Shown: positions 1 through 7,974, counted from the first letter of the stretch. The stretch: DNA of 64,000 nt from Streptomyces sp. B21-105 (GCF_036898465.1 NZ_JARUMJ010000001.1:3162001-3226000), one strand, 5' to 3'. Notes: a model not told the origin generated them from the letters alone. Numbers and translations: made by a program.

Positions 1-381
1 GCGCTCGAGGTGGAGTGCGGCATCAGCCACCTGATGTTCGAGGTGCTGCTGATCCTCGGCCGGGCGGGCGAGCCGGGACTCTCCATGCGGGCCATCGCCC
101 AGGAGCAGGTCCTGACCACGGGCGGCGCCACCCGGCTGGTGGACCGGATGGAGGCGGCCGAACTGGTCGAGCGGGCAGCGGATCCAGGCGACCGGCGCGC
201 GCGACTGGTCCGGCTGACCGCATTGGGCGAGGAGACCGTCGTACGCGCGTCCCGGGTCCATCTGGAGAACATCAAGCGGTACCTCGTGGACCCCCTGCCC
301 GCAGCGGACCGGAAGCGGTTCTCGGAGGATCTCCGTATCCTCAGCCACACGGCCCGGGACCTGCTACCCCGCCTGCCCTGA
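1..381 (+). CDS. MarR-family transcriptional regulator (5' end outside window)
   Basis: The frame is open from the first base, so the start lies upstream of the window. What remains covers most of a MarR winged-helix domain: a helix-turn-helix region (LSMRAIAQEQVLTTGGATRLVDRMEAAELV) followed by the wing (RAADPGDRRARLVRLTALGEE) with the DxRxR signature, then a dimerisation helix. MarR proteins usually repress nearby genes and are released by small phenolic or oxidising ligands. About 80 bases downstream is a perfect palindrome ahead of a co-directional three-gene operon, so this protein is the obvious candidate regulator of that operon; this link is inferred. The ligand cannot be read from the sequence. 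Confidence 0.88.
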   Translation, partial: ALEVECGISHLMFEVLLILGRAGEPGLSMRAIAQEQVLTTGGATRLVDRMEAAELVERAADPGDRRARLVRLTALGEETVVRASRVHLENIKRYLVDPLPAADRKRFSEDLRILSHTARDLLPRLP

Positions 382-458
382 CCTGCGGAGCGGCAGCACC
401 GTTGGTGTGATGACGTTGCCGGCCACGCCCATGTGCTCACCTCACACGAACCTTGAAA

Positions 459-476
459 TATCTGATGTGTCAGATA
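459..476. promoter_or_regulatory. Perfect palindrome, candidate MarR operator
   Basis: TATCTGA-TGTG-TCAGATA is a perfect 7-4-7 inverted repeat between the marR-like gene and the DsbA-like gene. It sits in a local AT-rich patch about 60 bases before the chosen start of the operon. Size and symmetry fit a MarR or TetR dimer site. The regulator assignment is inferred from adjacency. Confidence 0.6.
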
Positions 477-536
477 CTGTTCTGTCAGGTGAATCGCTCG
501 CAACCGGCGAGCGCGCATCCCTTGCCGAGGTCCTCG

Positions 537-1154
537 ATGAAGATCGTCTACGTCTTCGACGCCTATTGCGGCTGGTCGCACGGGTTCTCCGGAACACTGA
601 GCGAGGTCGCCTCCCGTCACCCCGAACTGCCGGTCGAGGTCGTCTCCGGCGGCCTGTTCACCGGGTCGCGCCGGGTACCCGTCCGCGAGTTCGGCTATGT
701 CCAGGGCGCGAACGCCAAGATCGCCGAGCTGACCGGCGCCGAGTTCGGCGAGGCGTATGAGCGGCTGATCGCCGACGGCTCCTTCGTGATGGACTCGGAG
801 GCTGCCGCGCGCGGTGTCGCCGCCCTGCGCCAGGCTGCACCGGCCCGCGCGGCGGAGCTGGCGATCGCCCTGCAGCGGGCCTTCTACGTCGAAGGCCTGA
901 GCCTGTCCGAGGGGGCCACCTACCGGAAGGTCGCCGAGGAGGCCGGACTGAATGCCGACGCCGTGGTCACCGCCTTCGAGGGATCCGAGGTTCGGGTGGC
1001 GGCGGGCTCCGACTTCCACCGGTCCGCCTCGCTGGGCGTCACCGGCTTCCCCACACTGCTGGCCGTCGACGGCGACTCCGTCACTGCCGTGGCCCACGGC
1101 CACGGCACCGCCGACGAGATCGACCAGCGGCTCGCGGCGCTCCCCAACCACTGA
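537..1154 (+). CDS. DsbA-family thioredoxin-fold protein with a monothiol active site
   Basis: Thioredoxin-fold protein of the DsbA/FrnE type, 205 residues from the ATG at 537 (MKIVYVFDAYCGWSHGFSG). I prefer this start to an upstream TTG at 453 because the fold begins here and the longer start would place the palindrome at 459-476 inside the coding region. The active-site motif, usually CxxC, reads CGWS, so the resolving cysteine is serine. The cis-proline loop is present (GVTGFPTLL). A monothiol site argues against classical disulfide formation and suggests glutathione- or mycothiol-type transfer, isomerisation or a non-redox role. There is no signal peptide, so it is cytoplasmic. It is followed after 45 bases by an MBL-fold gene and is probably co-transcribed. 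Confidence 0.85.
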   Translation: MKIVYVFDAYCGWSHGFSGTLSEVASRHPELPVEVVSGGLFTGSRRVPVREFGYVQGANAKIAELTGAEFGEAYERLIADGSFVMDSEAAARGVAALRQAAPARAAELAIALQRAFYVEGLSLSEGATYRKVAEEAGLNADAVVTAFEGSEVRVAAGSDFHRSASLGVTGFPTLLAVDGDSVTAVAHGHGTADEIDQRLAALPNH

Positions 1155-1199
1155 CCCTCCCGCTCCCCACCTCCTCCCCCTCCCCACAAGGAGTCATCG

Positions 1200-2006
1200 A
1201 TGAGCACCCTCTCCTTCAAGATCCTCGACCTGGACTTCCCGGCCGGCAGCAAGAACAAGACCGCCACCCTCGTCACCGGCGAGCATGAGGCCCTCCTGGT
1301 CGACGCCGCCTTCACCCGCGCCGACGGCCACCGTCTCGCCGCCGAGATCCTCGACTCCGGCAAGAAGCTCACCACCGTCTTCGTCAGCCACGCCGATCCC
1401 GACTTCTACTTCGGCGCCGAAGTCATCGCCGACGCCTTCCCCGACGCGACCTTCGTCGCCACCCCGATCGTCATCGAGCACATCCAGCACTCCTACGAGG
1501 GCAAGCTCAAGGCGTGGGCCGCGCTCGGCCCGAACCTGCCCACCCGGCTGGTCGACCTCACTCCGCTGACCGGCGACCTCACCCTGGAGGGCCACCGCTT
1601 CGAGCTCAAGGGCGGCCCGGCCGCGCTGCCGGACCGCCACTACCTGTGGCAGGCCGAGCACCGCGCCCTCCTCGGCGGCGTCCTCCTCTTCCAGCAGGAG
1701 CACGTCTGGGTCGCCGACACCCCCACCCCCGGTGACCGTGCCGCGTGGATCGACCTGCTGGACGAAATGGCCGCCCTGCAGCCGGAGTTGGCCGTCCCCG
1801 GCCACCGCCTGCCCGCCACCCCGGCCGACGCCTCCGCCATCACCGCCACCCGCGCGTACCTTCTGGCCTTCGAGGAGGAGCTTGCTACGGCGGCCGACGG
1901 TGCGACGCTGACTGAGGCGCTGGTCAAGCGTTACCCCGACAACGGCATGCTGATCGCCGCCCAGATCGGCGCGAAGGTTGCCAAGGGAGAAATGAAGTGG
2001 GGCTGA
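1200..2006 (+). CDS. MBL-fold metallo-hydrolase with altered metal-binding motif
   Basis: 268 residues with a good ribosome site (AAGGAG) before the ATG. The architecture is metallo-beta-lactamase-like: N-terminal strands, then the position of the usual HxHxDH motif (SHADPDFYFG), and a late PGH loop (AVPGHRLP). The canonical motif is degenerate: the second and last histidines are replaced by Asp and Phe (HxDPDF), and the bridging-Asp loop (normally GDxLF) reads LLGGVLLF. The metal centre may therefore be partial or absent. The gene lies between the DsbA-like and NTF2-like genes, and its last codons overlap the next reading frame, which suggests translational coupling. The substrate is unknown. 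Confidence 0.85.
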   Translation: MSTLSFKILDLDFPAGSKNKTATLVTGEHEALLVDAAFTRADGHRLAAEILDSGKKLTTVFVSHADPDFYFGAEVIADAFPDATFVATPIVIEHIQHSYEGKLKAWAALGPNLPTRLVDLTPLTGDLTLEGHRFELKGGPAALPDRHYLWQAEHRALLGGVLLFQQEHVWVADTPTPGDRAAWIDLLDEMAALQPELAVPGHRLPATPADASAITATRAYLLAFEEELATAADGATLTEALVKRYPDNGMLIAAQIGAKVAKGEMKWG

Positions 2007-2419
2007 CCATGGCCGAGTTCGCGACTTCCACCGCCCCCGCCGATGTCGTACGGCGTCAGTACCTGGCGTCTGCGACAGGTGACTTGGAGGCGCTTCGGGC
2101 CACCCTCGCCCCCGACGTCGAGTGGACGGAGATGGCCGGCTTCCCCCTCGCCGGCACCTACCGCACCCCCGACGGCGTCACGTCCCACGTGATGGAGAAG
2201 CTCGGCCAGGACTGGGACAGCTGGACCGCCCACGACGACACCTACGTCGTCGACGGCGAGAACGTCGTCGTCCTCGCCCGCTACACCGCGACCAACAAGG
2301 CCACCGGCAAGCCGATCGACATCCGCGTCGCCCACCATTTCGTGGTGCGCGGTGGGCTCATCGTCCGCTTCGAGCAGTTCGTCGACACCGCCCTCGTCCG
2401 CGAGGCGATGGCCGGCTGA
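1997..2419 (+). CDS. NTF2-like / SnoaL-like family protein
   Basis: About 140 residues with the NTF2/SnoaL pattern: an N-terminal helix (VVRRQYLASATGDLEALRATLAPDVEWTEM) followed by a cone-shaped beta-sheet ending HHFVVRGGLIVRFEQFVDT. Members are small cytoplasmic isomerases, cyclases, dehydratases or ligand-binding proteins. The GTG at 1997 overlaps the upstream gene by ten bases and has GGGAGA at a proper distance; the ATG at 2009 is the alternative and has no good ribosome site. It is the last gene of the MarR-linked operon. With the DsbA-like and MBL-like genes it suggests handling of a small organic or reactive substrate, which is inference only. Confidence 0.82.
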   Translation: MGLTMAEFATSTAPADVVRRQYLASATGDLEALRATLAPDVEWTEMAGFPLAGTYRTPDGVTSHVMEKLGQDWDSWTAHDDTYVVDGENVVVLARYTATNKATGKPIDIRVAHHFVVRGGLIVRFEQFVDTALVREAMAG

Positions 2420-2788
2420 GCGGTTCGGATCGGGGCGTCGGCCACACGGGGTGTGGGCGACTCGCCTTCGGTAACGACGCCCGGATCAACCGCGTGGACG
2501 AACCGGACGAGCATGTCTGACGGCCGAACGGCCAGGTGGGCCATCTCTTTGGGCGGCCTGCGCACCGAGAGCGGGCCGCTGTTCCCTTGACCGGTACGCG
2601 GAATATAAGCACCGAGCCGGAAGCGACGGTCGGACTCCTCACCCCGCACCGGGCCGTGGTGACGAAGAAGCGGTTGTCGCCGGGATGCGGGCACACCGAC
2701 GTGGGGTGCAGGCACGGACGGTCACGGTGTGGAGCAGGGGGCCGTCGGGGATGCGATCGGCTCCCCTCCGACTGCAGCGGGCTCGCGG
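2420..2788. other. Intergenic stretch without a supportable gene
   Basis: Open frames here show no recognisable protein pattern and look like GC-driven shadows. The part from about 2722 may hold the frameshifted continuation of the SDR remnant on the minus strand (a DIPASAVDAAAS-like stretch resembling the end of the SDR cofactor region). Confidence 0.4.
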
Positions 2789-2998
2789 TCAGGCCGGCGG
2801 GACGCAGCCGCGTCCACGGCACTCGCGGGGATGTCGGTGGAGGGCGACAGCGGTCCCGGATTCAGCGAAGGCACGGGCAGTGGCCAGGCCCATTCCGGAG
2901 CCGACACCGGTGACGAAGGCGACCTGGCTGCCGGCCCGGTTCTCTGCCGGCAGCCCCGTGGACCACAGCCCATGCCGCGCAACCAGCGGATGAAGCAC
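2789..2998 (-). pseudogene. Remnant of a short-chain dehydrogenase (SDR) N-terminus
   Basis: The minus strand reads SQVAFVTGVGSGMGLATARA and continues as a typical SDR first beta-alpha-beta unit, with the TGxGSGxG nucleotide-binding motif near 2865-2926. After about 30 residues the frame is lost: the next expected segment (a DxxxxAVDAAAS-like stretch) is in another frame toward 2722. There is no catalytic YxxxK region. The fragment lies just outside the IS3-type element at 3073 and is best read as a truncated, frameshifted gene, perhaps damaged by insertion-element activity. Confidence 0.5.
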
Positions 2999-3002
2999 CT
3001 CG

Positions 3003-3062
3003 GAGACACCGTCGGCCTGGACACCACCGCGCCGTCCCGGCCCCTGTACGGCCCCTGGGTCT
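3003..3062. repeat. Dispersed repeat, copy 1 (partner at about 10269-10327)
   Basis: About 60 bases match a direct copy at 10269-10327 with a few substitutions and one small gap. The sequence ends ten bases before the left inverted repeat of the IS3-type element. Weaker similarity extends upstream on both copies. Function not recognised. Confidence 0.6.
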
Positions 3063-3101
3063 TGGCATCGCCGGGCCTTGACCCGGAATCTTGGACACGG
3101 G

Positions 3102-3401
3102 CTATGCGGCTTGGGCCAGGGTAGTTGATGTTGTGTCGAGTGCTGTCTCGTAGGCGATGGGACTGCGTTGTCCGAGGCGGGAATGACGGCGTCGGGTGTT
3201 GTAGCGGTTGAGCCAGCGGAACGCGTCGAGACGGGCCTCGCGTTCGCTGGACCAGTGCTTTCGGCCCTGAAGCGTCTCGCGTTTGAACGTCGCGTTGAAG
3301 GACTCGGCGAGCGCGTTGTCCGCCGAGCTGCCGATCGCGCTCATGGACTGGCGGACGCCGGCCTGGCGGCAGGCGTCGGCGAAGGCCCGGCTGGTGTACT
3401 G
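3102..3401 (-). pseudogene. IS3-type orfB transposase, 3' fragment
   Basis: C-terminal part of the DDE integrase: YTSRAFADACRQAGVRQSMS, then NALAESFNATFKRE with the catalytic Glu in the usual SxxDNAxxESF context, ending near YNTRRRHSRLG. It joins exactly to the 5' fragment at 4893-5495: deleting the 1491-bp IS30-type element and one CTG restores HTDHGAQYTSRAF in frame. Confidence 0.88.
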
Positions 3402-4892
3402 GGCGAGTTCAACCAGTCGTTGCAACACAGGGCTGTTGCAGCGAGCGTAGCTGCTCTTCGAAGACCTCGGCCGGTGTCCGCCAACCGAGTACCTTGCGGG
3501 GCCGGTTGTTGATCGCCATGGCGACGGCTTCGAGGTCCGTGGACGACCAACGGGAGAGATCAGTGCCCTTCGGGAAGTACTGACGCAGCAGCCCGTTCGT
3601 GTTCTCGTTTGTCGGTCGTTGCCAGGGCGAGTGCGGATCGGCGAAGAACACCTTTGTCCCGGTATCGAGAGCGAACTGGGCATGACCGGAGAGTTCCTTC
3701 CCGCGGTCCCAGGTGAGGGTCTTGCGTAACTGCTCGGGCAGCGGTGCCATCGACGTGGTGAGCGCCGCGTTCATCGCGATCGCGCCATAGCCCCCGAGCG
3801 AGGGGCCGTTCTTCACGGGCGGCCTCTCGCCCCAGCCCTCAAGCCGGGGCAGGTGCACCAGGAGCGTGGAGCGGCTGCTGCGCTCGACAAGCGTGCCGAT
3901 CGCGGAGCGGCCCGTCCCGATGATCAAATCGCCTTCCCAGTGTCCGGGGACCGCGCGGTCCCCGGCCTCGGCGGGGCGTTCACTGAGGATGACGTCCGCG
4001 GTGACATGCCCCTGCGGCTTGTTCTGCGACCGTGCACGGGGAACCCGCAGCGCCCGGCCGGTGCGCAGACACATGACCAGTTCCCGCTTGAGCGCGCCAC
4101 GGCCCTCGATGAACAGCGCCTGGTAGATCGCTTCGTGGCTGATGCGCATGGACTCATCATCGGGGAAGTCGACACGGAGCCGGTGCGAGATCTGCTCCGG
4201 GCTCCATGCCGTCGCCCAACGCCTGTCCTGCCGATGCGGCTTGTTCAGCCCCTTCCACCCAGGCGTCTCAGGCCCGGTGACGATCATGCCGTCGGGGCGA
4301 CGGACGCTGCCGGCGAGCCGCTCCTGCACGTACTCTCGCAACCTGTCGTCGCCTGCGAGCTTCGCGGTCTTCGGGCGCTTCGCAGCCTGCTGCGCTTTCC
4401 ACTGCGCCACCAGAGCCCGGTAGACCGGTTTGCCGCCCCGGGTCGCCGCGTTGCGGCGCAGCTCGCGTGAGATCGTGCCCGCGTCGCGGCCGATCCTGCG
4501 AGCGATCTCCCGCACGCCGAACTCCTGGGCGCGCAGCAGCGCGATCTCCTCACGCTCGGCGAACGACAGATAGCGGCCGGTGGGCTCGTCCAGGCTGATC
4601 GGCGGCATCCCGCCAGCGTGACGGAACCACCGGGTTGCGACCGGCCATGAAACGCCAACAGCCACCGCGGCCTCTGCCGTCGTCACTCCCGACGCGATCC
4701 GCCGCCAGAAGTGGCGCTGCACCGCACGAGACGGCTCCGGCCGACCCGGTGAACGCATCGGCGGTCGCATCGCCCGATCCGCCGCCCACTGCCGTCGCGC
4801 TCCCGCAGGCGCCTTTGGCACCTTCTGCTTCCGGTCTCGTCCCATCGCATACCTCCGTGATCAAGGTGTTGCGACGACCAGTTGAATCCGCC
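3402..4892 (-). mobile_element. IS30-family-like insertion sequence, complete
   Basis: A 1491-bp element with imperfect inverted repeats of about 27 bp. The ends read GGCGAGTTCAACCAGTCGTT from 3402 and, inverted, GGCGGATTCAACTGGTCGTC from 4892. It is flanked by a 3-bp direct repeat CTG (3399-3401 and 4893-4895), as expected of IS30 target duplications. It encodes one intact transposase. Its position inside the IS3-type orfB shows that it arrived second. Confidence 0.9.
3409..4845 (-). CDS. IS30-family transposase
   Basis: 478 residues, intact. An N-terminal helix-turn-helix region (TTAEAAVAVGVSWPVATRWF) is followed by the IS30-type recognition segment (LSFAEREEIALLRAQ, then IARRIGRDAGTISRELRRN). 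The DDE catalytic domain shows the first Asp in HWEGDLIIG, the second in LTWDRGKEL and the Glu in RPTNENTNGLLRQYFPKGTDLS, the IS30 signature. The stop codon falls within the inner part of the terminal inverted repeat. The product cuts and joins the element ends. Since orf and ends are intact, the copy may still move. Confidence 0.93.
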   Translation of the reverse strand: MGRDRKQKVPKAPAGARRQWAADRAMRPPMRSPGRPEPSRAVQRHFWRRIASGVTTAEAAVAVGVSWPVATRWFRHAGGMPPISLDEPTGRYLSFAEREEIALLRAQEFGVREIARRIGRDAGTISRELRRNAATRGGKPVYRALVAQWKAQQAAKRPKTAKLAGDDRLREYVQERLAGSVRRPDGMIVTGPETPGWKGLNKPHRQDRRWATAWSPEQISHRLRVDFPDDESMRISHEAIYQALFIEGRGALKRELVMCLRTGRALRVPRARSQNKPQGHVTADVILSERPAEAGDRAVPGHWEGDLIIGTGRSAIGTLVERSSRSTLLVHLPRLEGWGERPPVKNGPSLGGYGAIAMNAALTTSMAPLPEQLRKTLTWDRGKELSGHAQFALDTGTKVFFADPHSPWQRPTNENTNGLLRQYFPKGTDLSRWSSTDLEAVAMAINNRPRKVLGWRTPAEVFEEQLRSLQQPCVATTG

Positions 4893-5495
4893 CTGGGCTC
4901 CGTGGTCGGTGTGCATGACCGCCCCGGAGAGGCTGCCGCGGGTCCGTTCGGCGGCGGACAGGGCGTCGGTGACGAGGTCGGTGCGCATGTGGTCCGCGAT
5001 CGCCCAGCCGGCCAGGCGGCGTGAGGCGAGGTCGATGACGGTGGCCAAATACAGGAACTTCCCGCCGTCCAGAGGGAGATAGGTGATGTCACCGACGTAC
5101 TTCGTGTTCGGCTCGCTTGCCGTGAAGTCGCGGCCGATGAGGTCCGGGGCCTTCGCCGCGGCCGGGTCCGCAACAGTGCTGCGGTGTCTGCGGCGCAAGC
5201 GCATGCCCGCCAGACCGGCACCCCGCATCACCCGCGCGATCCGCTTGTGGTTGACGCGCTCGCCCGCCTCGCGGAGCTCGGCCGTGATTCTGGGGACGCC
5301 GTAGGCGCCGTCCGACTCGCGGTGCACGGCCCGTATCCGGGCGGCGAGGCGGGCGTCGGCCGCCTGCCGGGCGGCCCGGTCCGCGGCCGTCGCCCGCCAG
5401 TAGTAGAAGCTGGAGCGGGCGATGCCCAGGATGATGCACAGCCGCTTCACGCCGTAACGGCGCTGATGGTCAGCGACGAACTGGAAGCGGTTCAC
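4893..5495 (-). pseudogene. IS3-type orfB transposase, 5' fragment
   Basis: Starts at the GTG at 5495 (MNRFQFVADHQRRYGVKRLC), overlapping the end of the decayed orfA frame. It shows the HTH_21-like region (YGVPRITAELREAGERVNHKRIARVM) and the first catalytic Asp in YVGDITYLPLDGGKFLYLATVIDL; the second Asp is in HTDHGAQ, right at the insertion point. Beyond 4893 the frame runs into the IS30-type element and picks up unrelated residues. Confidence 0.9.
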
Positions 5496-5792
5496 CAGCG
5501 CGTCTCCCCGGCGAAATACTTCGCCGCCTTCCGCAGGATCTCGCGCTCTTCCTCCAGCTCACGGACCTTCTTCCGCAGAGCGGCGTTCTCCGCCTCCAAC
5601 AGCGTCGGCGGCTCGGTCGGCACCTCCGCCCGGCGCCCCCGGGGCCGGCTCGCACCGGCTGCCCGGACCCCGTTTGCGCAGGGTCTCGGGGTTGATCCCC
5701 AGATCGGCGGCGACCTGCCTGATCGTCGCCTCGGGCCGCGACTGGTACAGCGCGACCGCGTCCGCCTTGAACTGCGACGGATAGTTCTTCAT
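5492..5792 (-). pseudogene. IS3-type orfA, frameshifted
   Basis: Begins MKNYPSQFKADAVALYQSRP and continues IRQVAADLGINPETL, a standard IS3 orfA helix-turn-helix. At CTGCGCAAACGGGG (complement of about 5667-5680) one extra base shifts the frame. The expected downstream leucine-zipper-like part (ALRKKVRELEEEREILRKAA, ending GETRW) is in the next frame and stops at 5492, overlapping the orfB start. This is not the usual programmed slip at the orfA/orfB junction, so orfA looks broken. Confidence 0.8.
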
Positions 5793-5955
5793 GACCACGA
5801 GATGTCCGTTCTCAGATCCTCAGGATCAAGTGTCTCGTGTGTCCAGGATCAAGGGTCAAGGCCCAAGGTCATGCTGTCCCGGCCTTTGGCGACCGTCCTG
5901 TCACGCAGCAGCAGCCGAAGGTCTGAGAGTCACGAAGGTCAGGTAGAACATACGA

Positions 5956-6453
5956 GTGAACGTACTGTGCTGCGCCGCCTGCGGGCTCGGTCTGACCGAG
6001 CCCGTCCGGCGCATCGACGAGATGCCCGAATACCCCGGCTGGGACGGCAGGCCCGACGCGGAGGGACGACGACACGGCCCAGCGAGCGTGCCGCGCGGCG
6101 TCTACGTGGTCGATCCGCTGCCGTTCGGGGCGCCGTTCGAACCGTGCGAGGACGAGGACGAGGACGCGTACGACGGAATCGTGCCAGGCGGGATGTGGAT
6201 GTCCGACGAACGGGGCTTCCTTGTCTCCGCCGGGCCGTACGGCACGTACGTCCTGCACCCGCTCGACGTCATCGACCTCGGCTTTCACCCCGACACCTCG
6301 CGCATCAGTGGTTGCTGTGGCCTGAGTCCGTACTACGGAGTCAATCGCGTCTGCTCGTGCGGAGCCGAGGTCGCCATCACGGCCTCCGACTGCTCGAGCG
6401 GCTACGAGACCCGGCTCGTCCCGGACGCCGTCCGCGTGGAGTCCGCCCCATGA
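5956..6453 (+). CDS. Hypothetical protein with cysteine-pair motifs
   Basis: 165 residues from a GTG start. I do not recognise a named family. The N-terminus carries CCAACG and the C-terminal third carries CCGLSPYYGVNRVCSCG, so two separated cysteine clusters could form a zinc ribbon. A central acidic run (CEDEDEDAYDG) precedes an aromatic, beta-rich segment (GMWMSDERGFLVSAGPYGTYVL). No signal peptide or membrane segment is seen. Its stop overlaps the start of the following TetR gene (ATGA), so the two are probably translated together. It may be an enzyme-associated or immunity-type protein, but nothing in the sequence decides this. Confidence 0.65.
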   Translation: MNVLCCAACGLGLTEPVRRIDEMPEYPGWDGRPDAEGRRHGPASVPRGVYVVDPLPFGAPFEPCEDEDEDAYDGIVPGGMWMSDERGFLVSAGPYGTYVLHPLDVIDLGFHPDTSRISGCCGLSPYYGVNRVCSCGAEVAITASDCSSGYETRLVPDAVRVESAP

Positions 6454-7064
6454 GCACCCATCATGGCAACACCGCACCGCCCCGCGAGGACGTACTCGCC
6501 ACGGCCATGGAGATGATCGCCGAGCGCGGTCTGGAGAAGCTCACCATGGCAGCACTCGGTCTTGAGGTCGGCATGAGCAGCGGCCATCTCCTCTACTACT
6601 TCCACTCCAAGGACGAGTTACCGCTGCGCACCTGGAATAGAGCGAGGGGCGGCTCGGCACCGAGCGCGGGCGGCTGCTCGTACGGGCATCGTCAGCCCGC
6701 GAACGGCTCGACGTGTACGTCGGCCTGTACGTCCCCGACGGCCATCGCGACCCGCACTGGACCGCTGGAGGTCTGGAACCGCTCGAAGAGCGCCGCCGCC
6801 GACGCGGACGCCCGCGAGCGCCAAGCCGCCACCGAGGGCGCCTGGCACCGCGACCTCGTCGCGCTGCTCACCGAGGGCATCTCTCACAGCGAGTTCCGCC
6901 CCATCGAGCCCGACCGCTTCGCCGCCCGGCTGCGCGCCCTCCTGGACGGCTTCTCCATCCACGTGGCCATCGGCCTGCGCGGCACGGGCCGCGAGCAAGT
7001 CATGGCATACGTACGAGAGTTCCTGGACGAGTCGCTCGCACTCCCGGCCGTCGTGGAGGGGTGA
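6450..7064 (+). pseudogene. TetR-family regulator with compensating frameshifts
   Basis: The N-terminus is a normal TetR DNA-binding domain (DVLATAMEMIAERGLEKLTM, then MSSGHLLYYFHSKDEL) and the C-terminus a normal ligand domain (LVALLTEGISHSEFRPIEPDRFAARLRALLDGF). Between about 6635 and 6765 the open frame reads unlike a TetR (HRQPANGSTCTSACTSPTAI). The plausible sequence (RLGTERGRLLVRASSARERL, continuing DVYVGLYVPDGHRDPHW) is in another frame and contains a TAG at about 6640. A one-base loss near 6635 and a second indel near 6765 restore the frame. The protein is either inactive, altered in its first ligand helices, or affected by sequencing errors. It overlaps the upstream gene by four bases. 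Confidence 0.65.
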
Positions 7065-7142
7065 GGAGACAGCCAGGCGGCTGCCTCGCTGGTCCGGCTC
7101 CGGGCCACCCGGCCGTCAACCGGCCGCGCCTTCACTGCCCCG

Positions 7143-7645
7143 GTGCACCACATACCCCCCCCGGTGACGGTCAACCGCACCGGCGCCTCCGCCAGTTCAT
7201 CCGCCGGCGTCTCAACCGGATCCAGGGTCAGAGCCGTCAGGTCGGCACGGTGGCCGAGGGCGATACGGCCCGCCGTCTCGGTCTCTCCCGCCGCCCGTGC
7301 CGCGTGGGTCGTGCAGCCTTCCAGCGCCTCCAACCCCGTCAAGTCCCGCCCGTGTCGCGCAGGTCGCACAGACGCCAGGCGTGCCCGGCGCGGACGGTGC
7401 CCAGGCGGAGGGACCACTCGTCCGTGCCGTCGACCCGCGTGTACGCGGTGTGTGCGGTGGGCTGCATGGACGCGGCCGCCCTCAGCTCCGCGAAACGGGG
7501 GGCAGTTCGTCCGGCGACTTTTCGATGTGCTCGATCCGGTGCCGCCCGCGCGCGGCCCCAGACCCGCCGCCACGTCCAGAACGTGCCGTACCGCCGCGTC
7601 ACCGATGGCGTGCGTGGCCGTCCTCTCAGAGGCTCGAGTCTCCAT
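7143..7645 (-). pseudogene. Amidohydrolase (YtcJ-like) C-terminal remnant, several frameshifts
   Basis: Three consecutive minus-strand segments in different frames assemble into the end of a YtcJ-type amidohydrolase. They are THAIGDAAVRHVLDV, then HRIEHIEKSPDE followed by RFAELRAAASMQPTAHTAYT, then LEALEGCTTHAARAAGETET followed by GRIALGHRADLTALTLDPVE. The HAIGD and RIEHIE motifs carry metal-binding and catalytic residues of the family. The N-terminal two thirds are missing. The remnant converges on the damaged TetR gene; such regulators often sit beside amidohydrolases. Confidence 0.65.
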
Positions 7646-7699
7646 TCGACCCGGACCGGTTCACCGCCCCGGCACCCTTCGCGCTCCCAGCCGCCGCAC

Positions 7700-7974
7700 T
7701 CACTCCAGCGGCGACGGAGGCGGCCCCGACCAAGCGAGCGCGACATCCGCGAGATCGACGTCGCCCCCCGTCATCACCTTTCCGAACAGCCACACCAGCC
7801 GCGTCGCCCCAGGGCTGTAGCCGCCTCGGCCAACCAGTGCGCCCCGCCCGGGTCCCGCTGTGTCGTGTCAAGGATGATGGCCAGCAGGCATAGTCCGGAG
7901 ATCACCAGCGTCGCGGTGAGGATGCTCATCCAGTCCCTACGGAACTGCAGCCCCTGTACCAGATGCGTGCGCAT
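7700..7974 (-). pseudogene. Small membrane protein gene with a one-base frameshift
   Basis: From the ATG at 7974 the frame reads MRTHLVQGLQFRRDWM, then a hydrophobic helix (ILTATLVISGLCLLAIIL) and WLAEAATALG. At about 7808 the frame breaks. The next frame continues ATRLVWLFGKVMTGGDVDLA to a stop at 7700-7702, giving a likely original product of about 91 residues with one or two membrane helices. I do not recognise the family. It is the third frameshifted gene in a row here. Confidence 0.4.

Larger units (their letters stand above)
3073..5864 (-). mobile_element. IS3-family-like element, interrupted by an IS30-family element
   Basis: Imperfect 26-bp terminal inverted repeats lie at 3073-3098 and 5839-5864; both start GGGCCTTGACCC and end TGGACAC, with four mismatches. 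Inside on the minus strand are an orfA-like helix-turn-helix gene and an orfB-like DDE integrase. Removing the inserted element and one CTG leaves about 1.3 kb, normal for IS3-type elements. I see no clear target-site duplication outside the repeats. The element is inactive twice over: orfB is split by the insertion and orfA carries a frameshift near 5671-5676. Confidence 0.85.

Noticed and set aside
3409..4845. IS30 element as part of a composite transposon
   Set aside because: Only one IS30-type copy is present and it is simply inserted in the IS3-type element.
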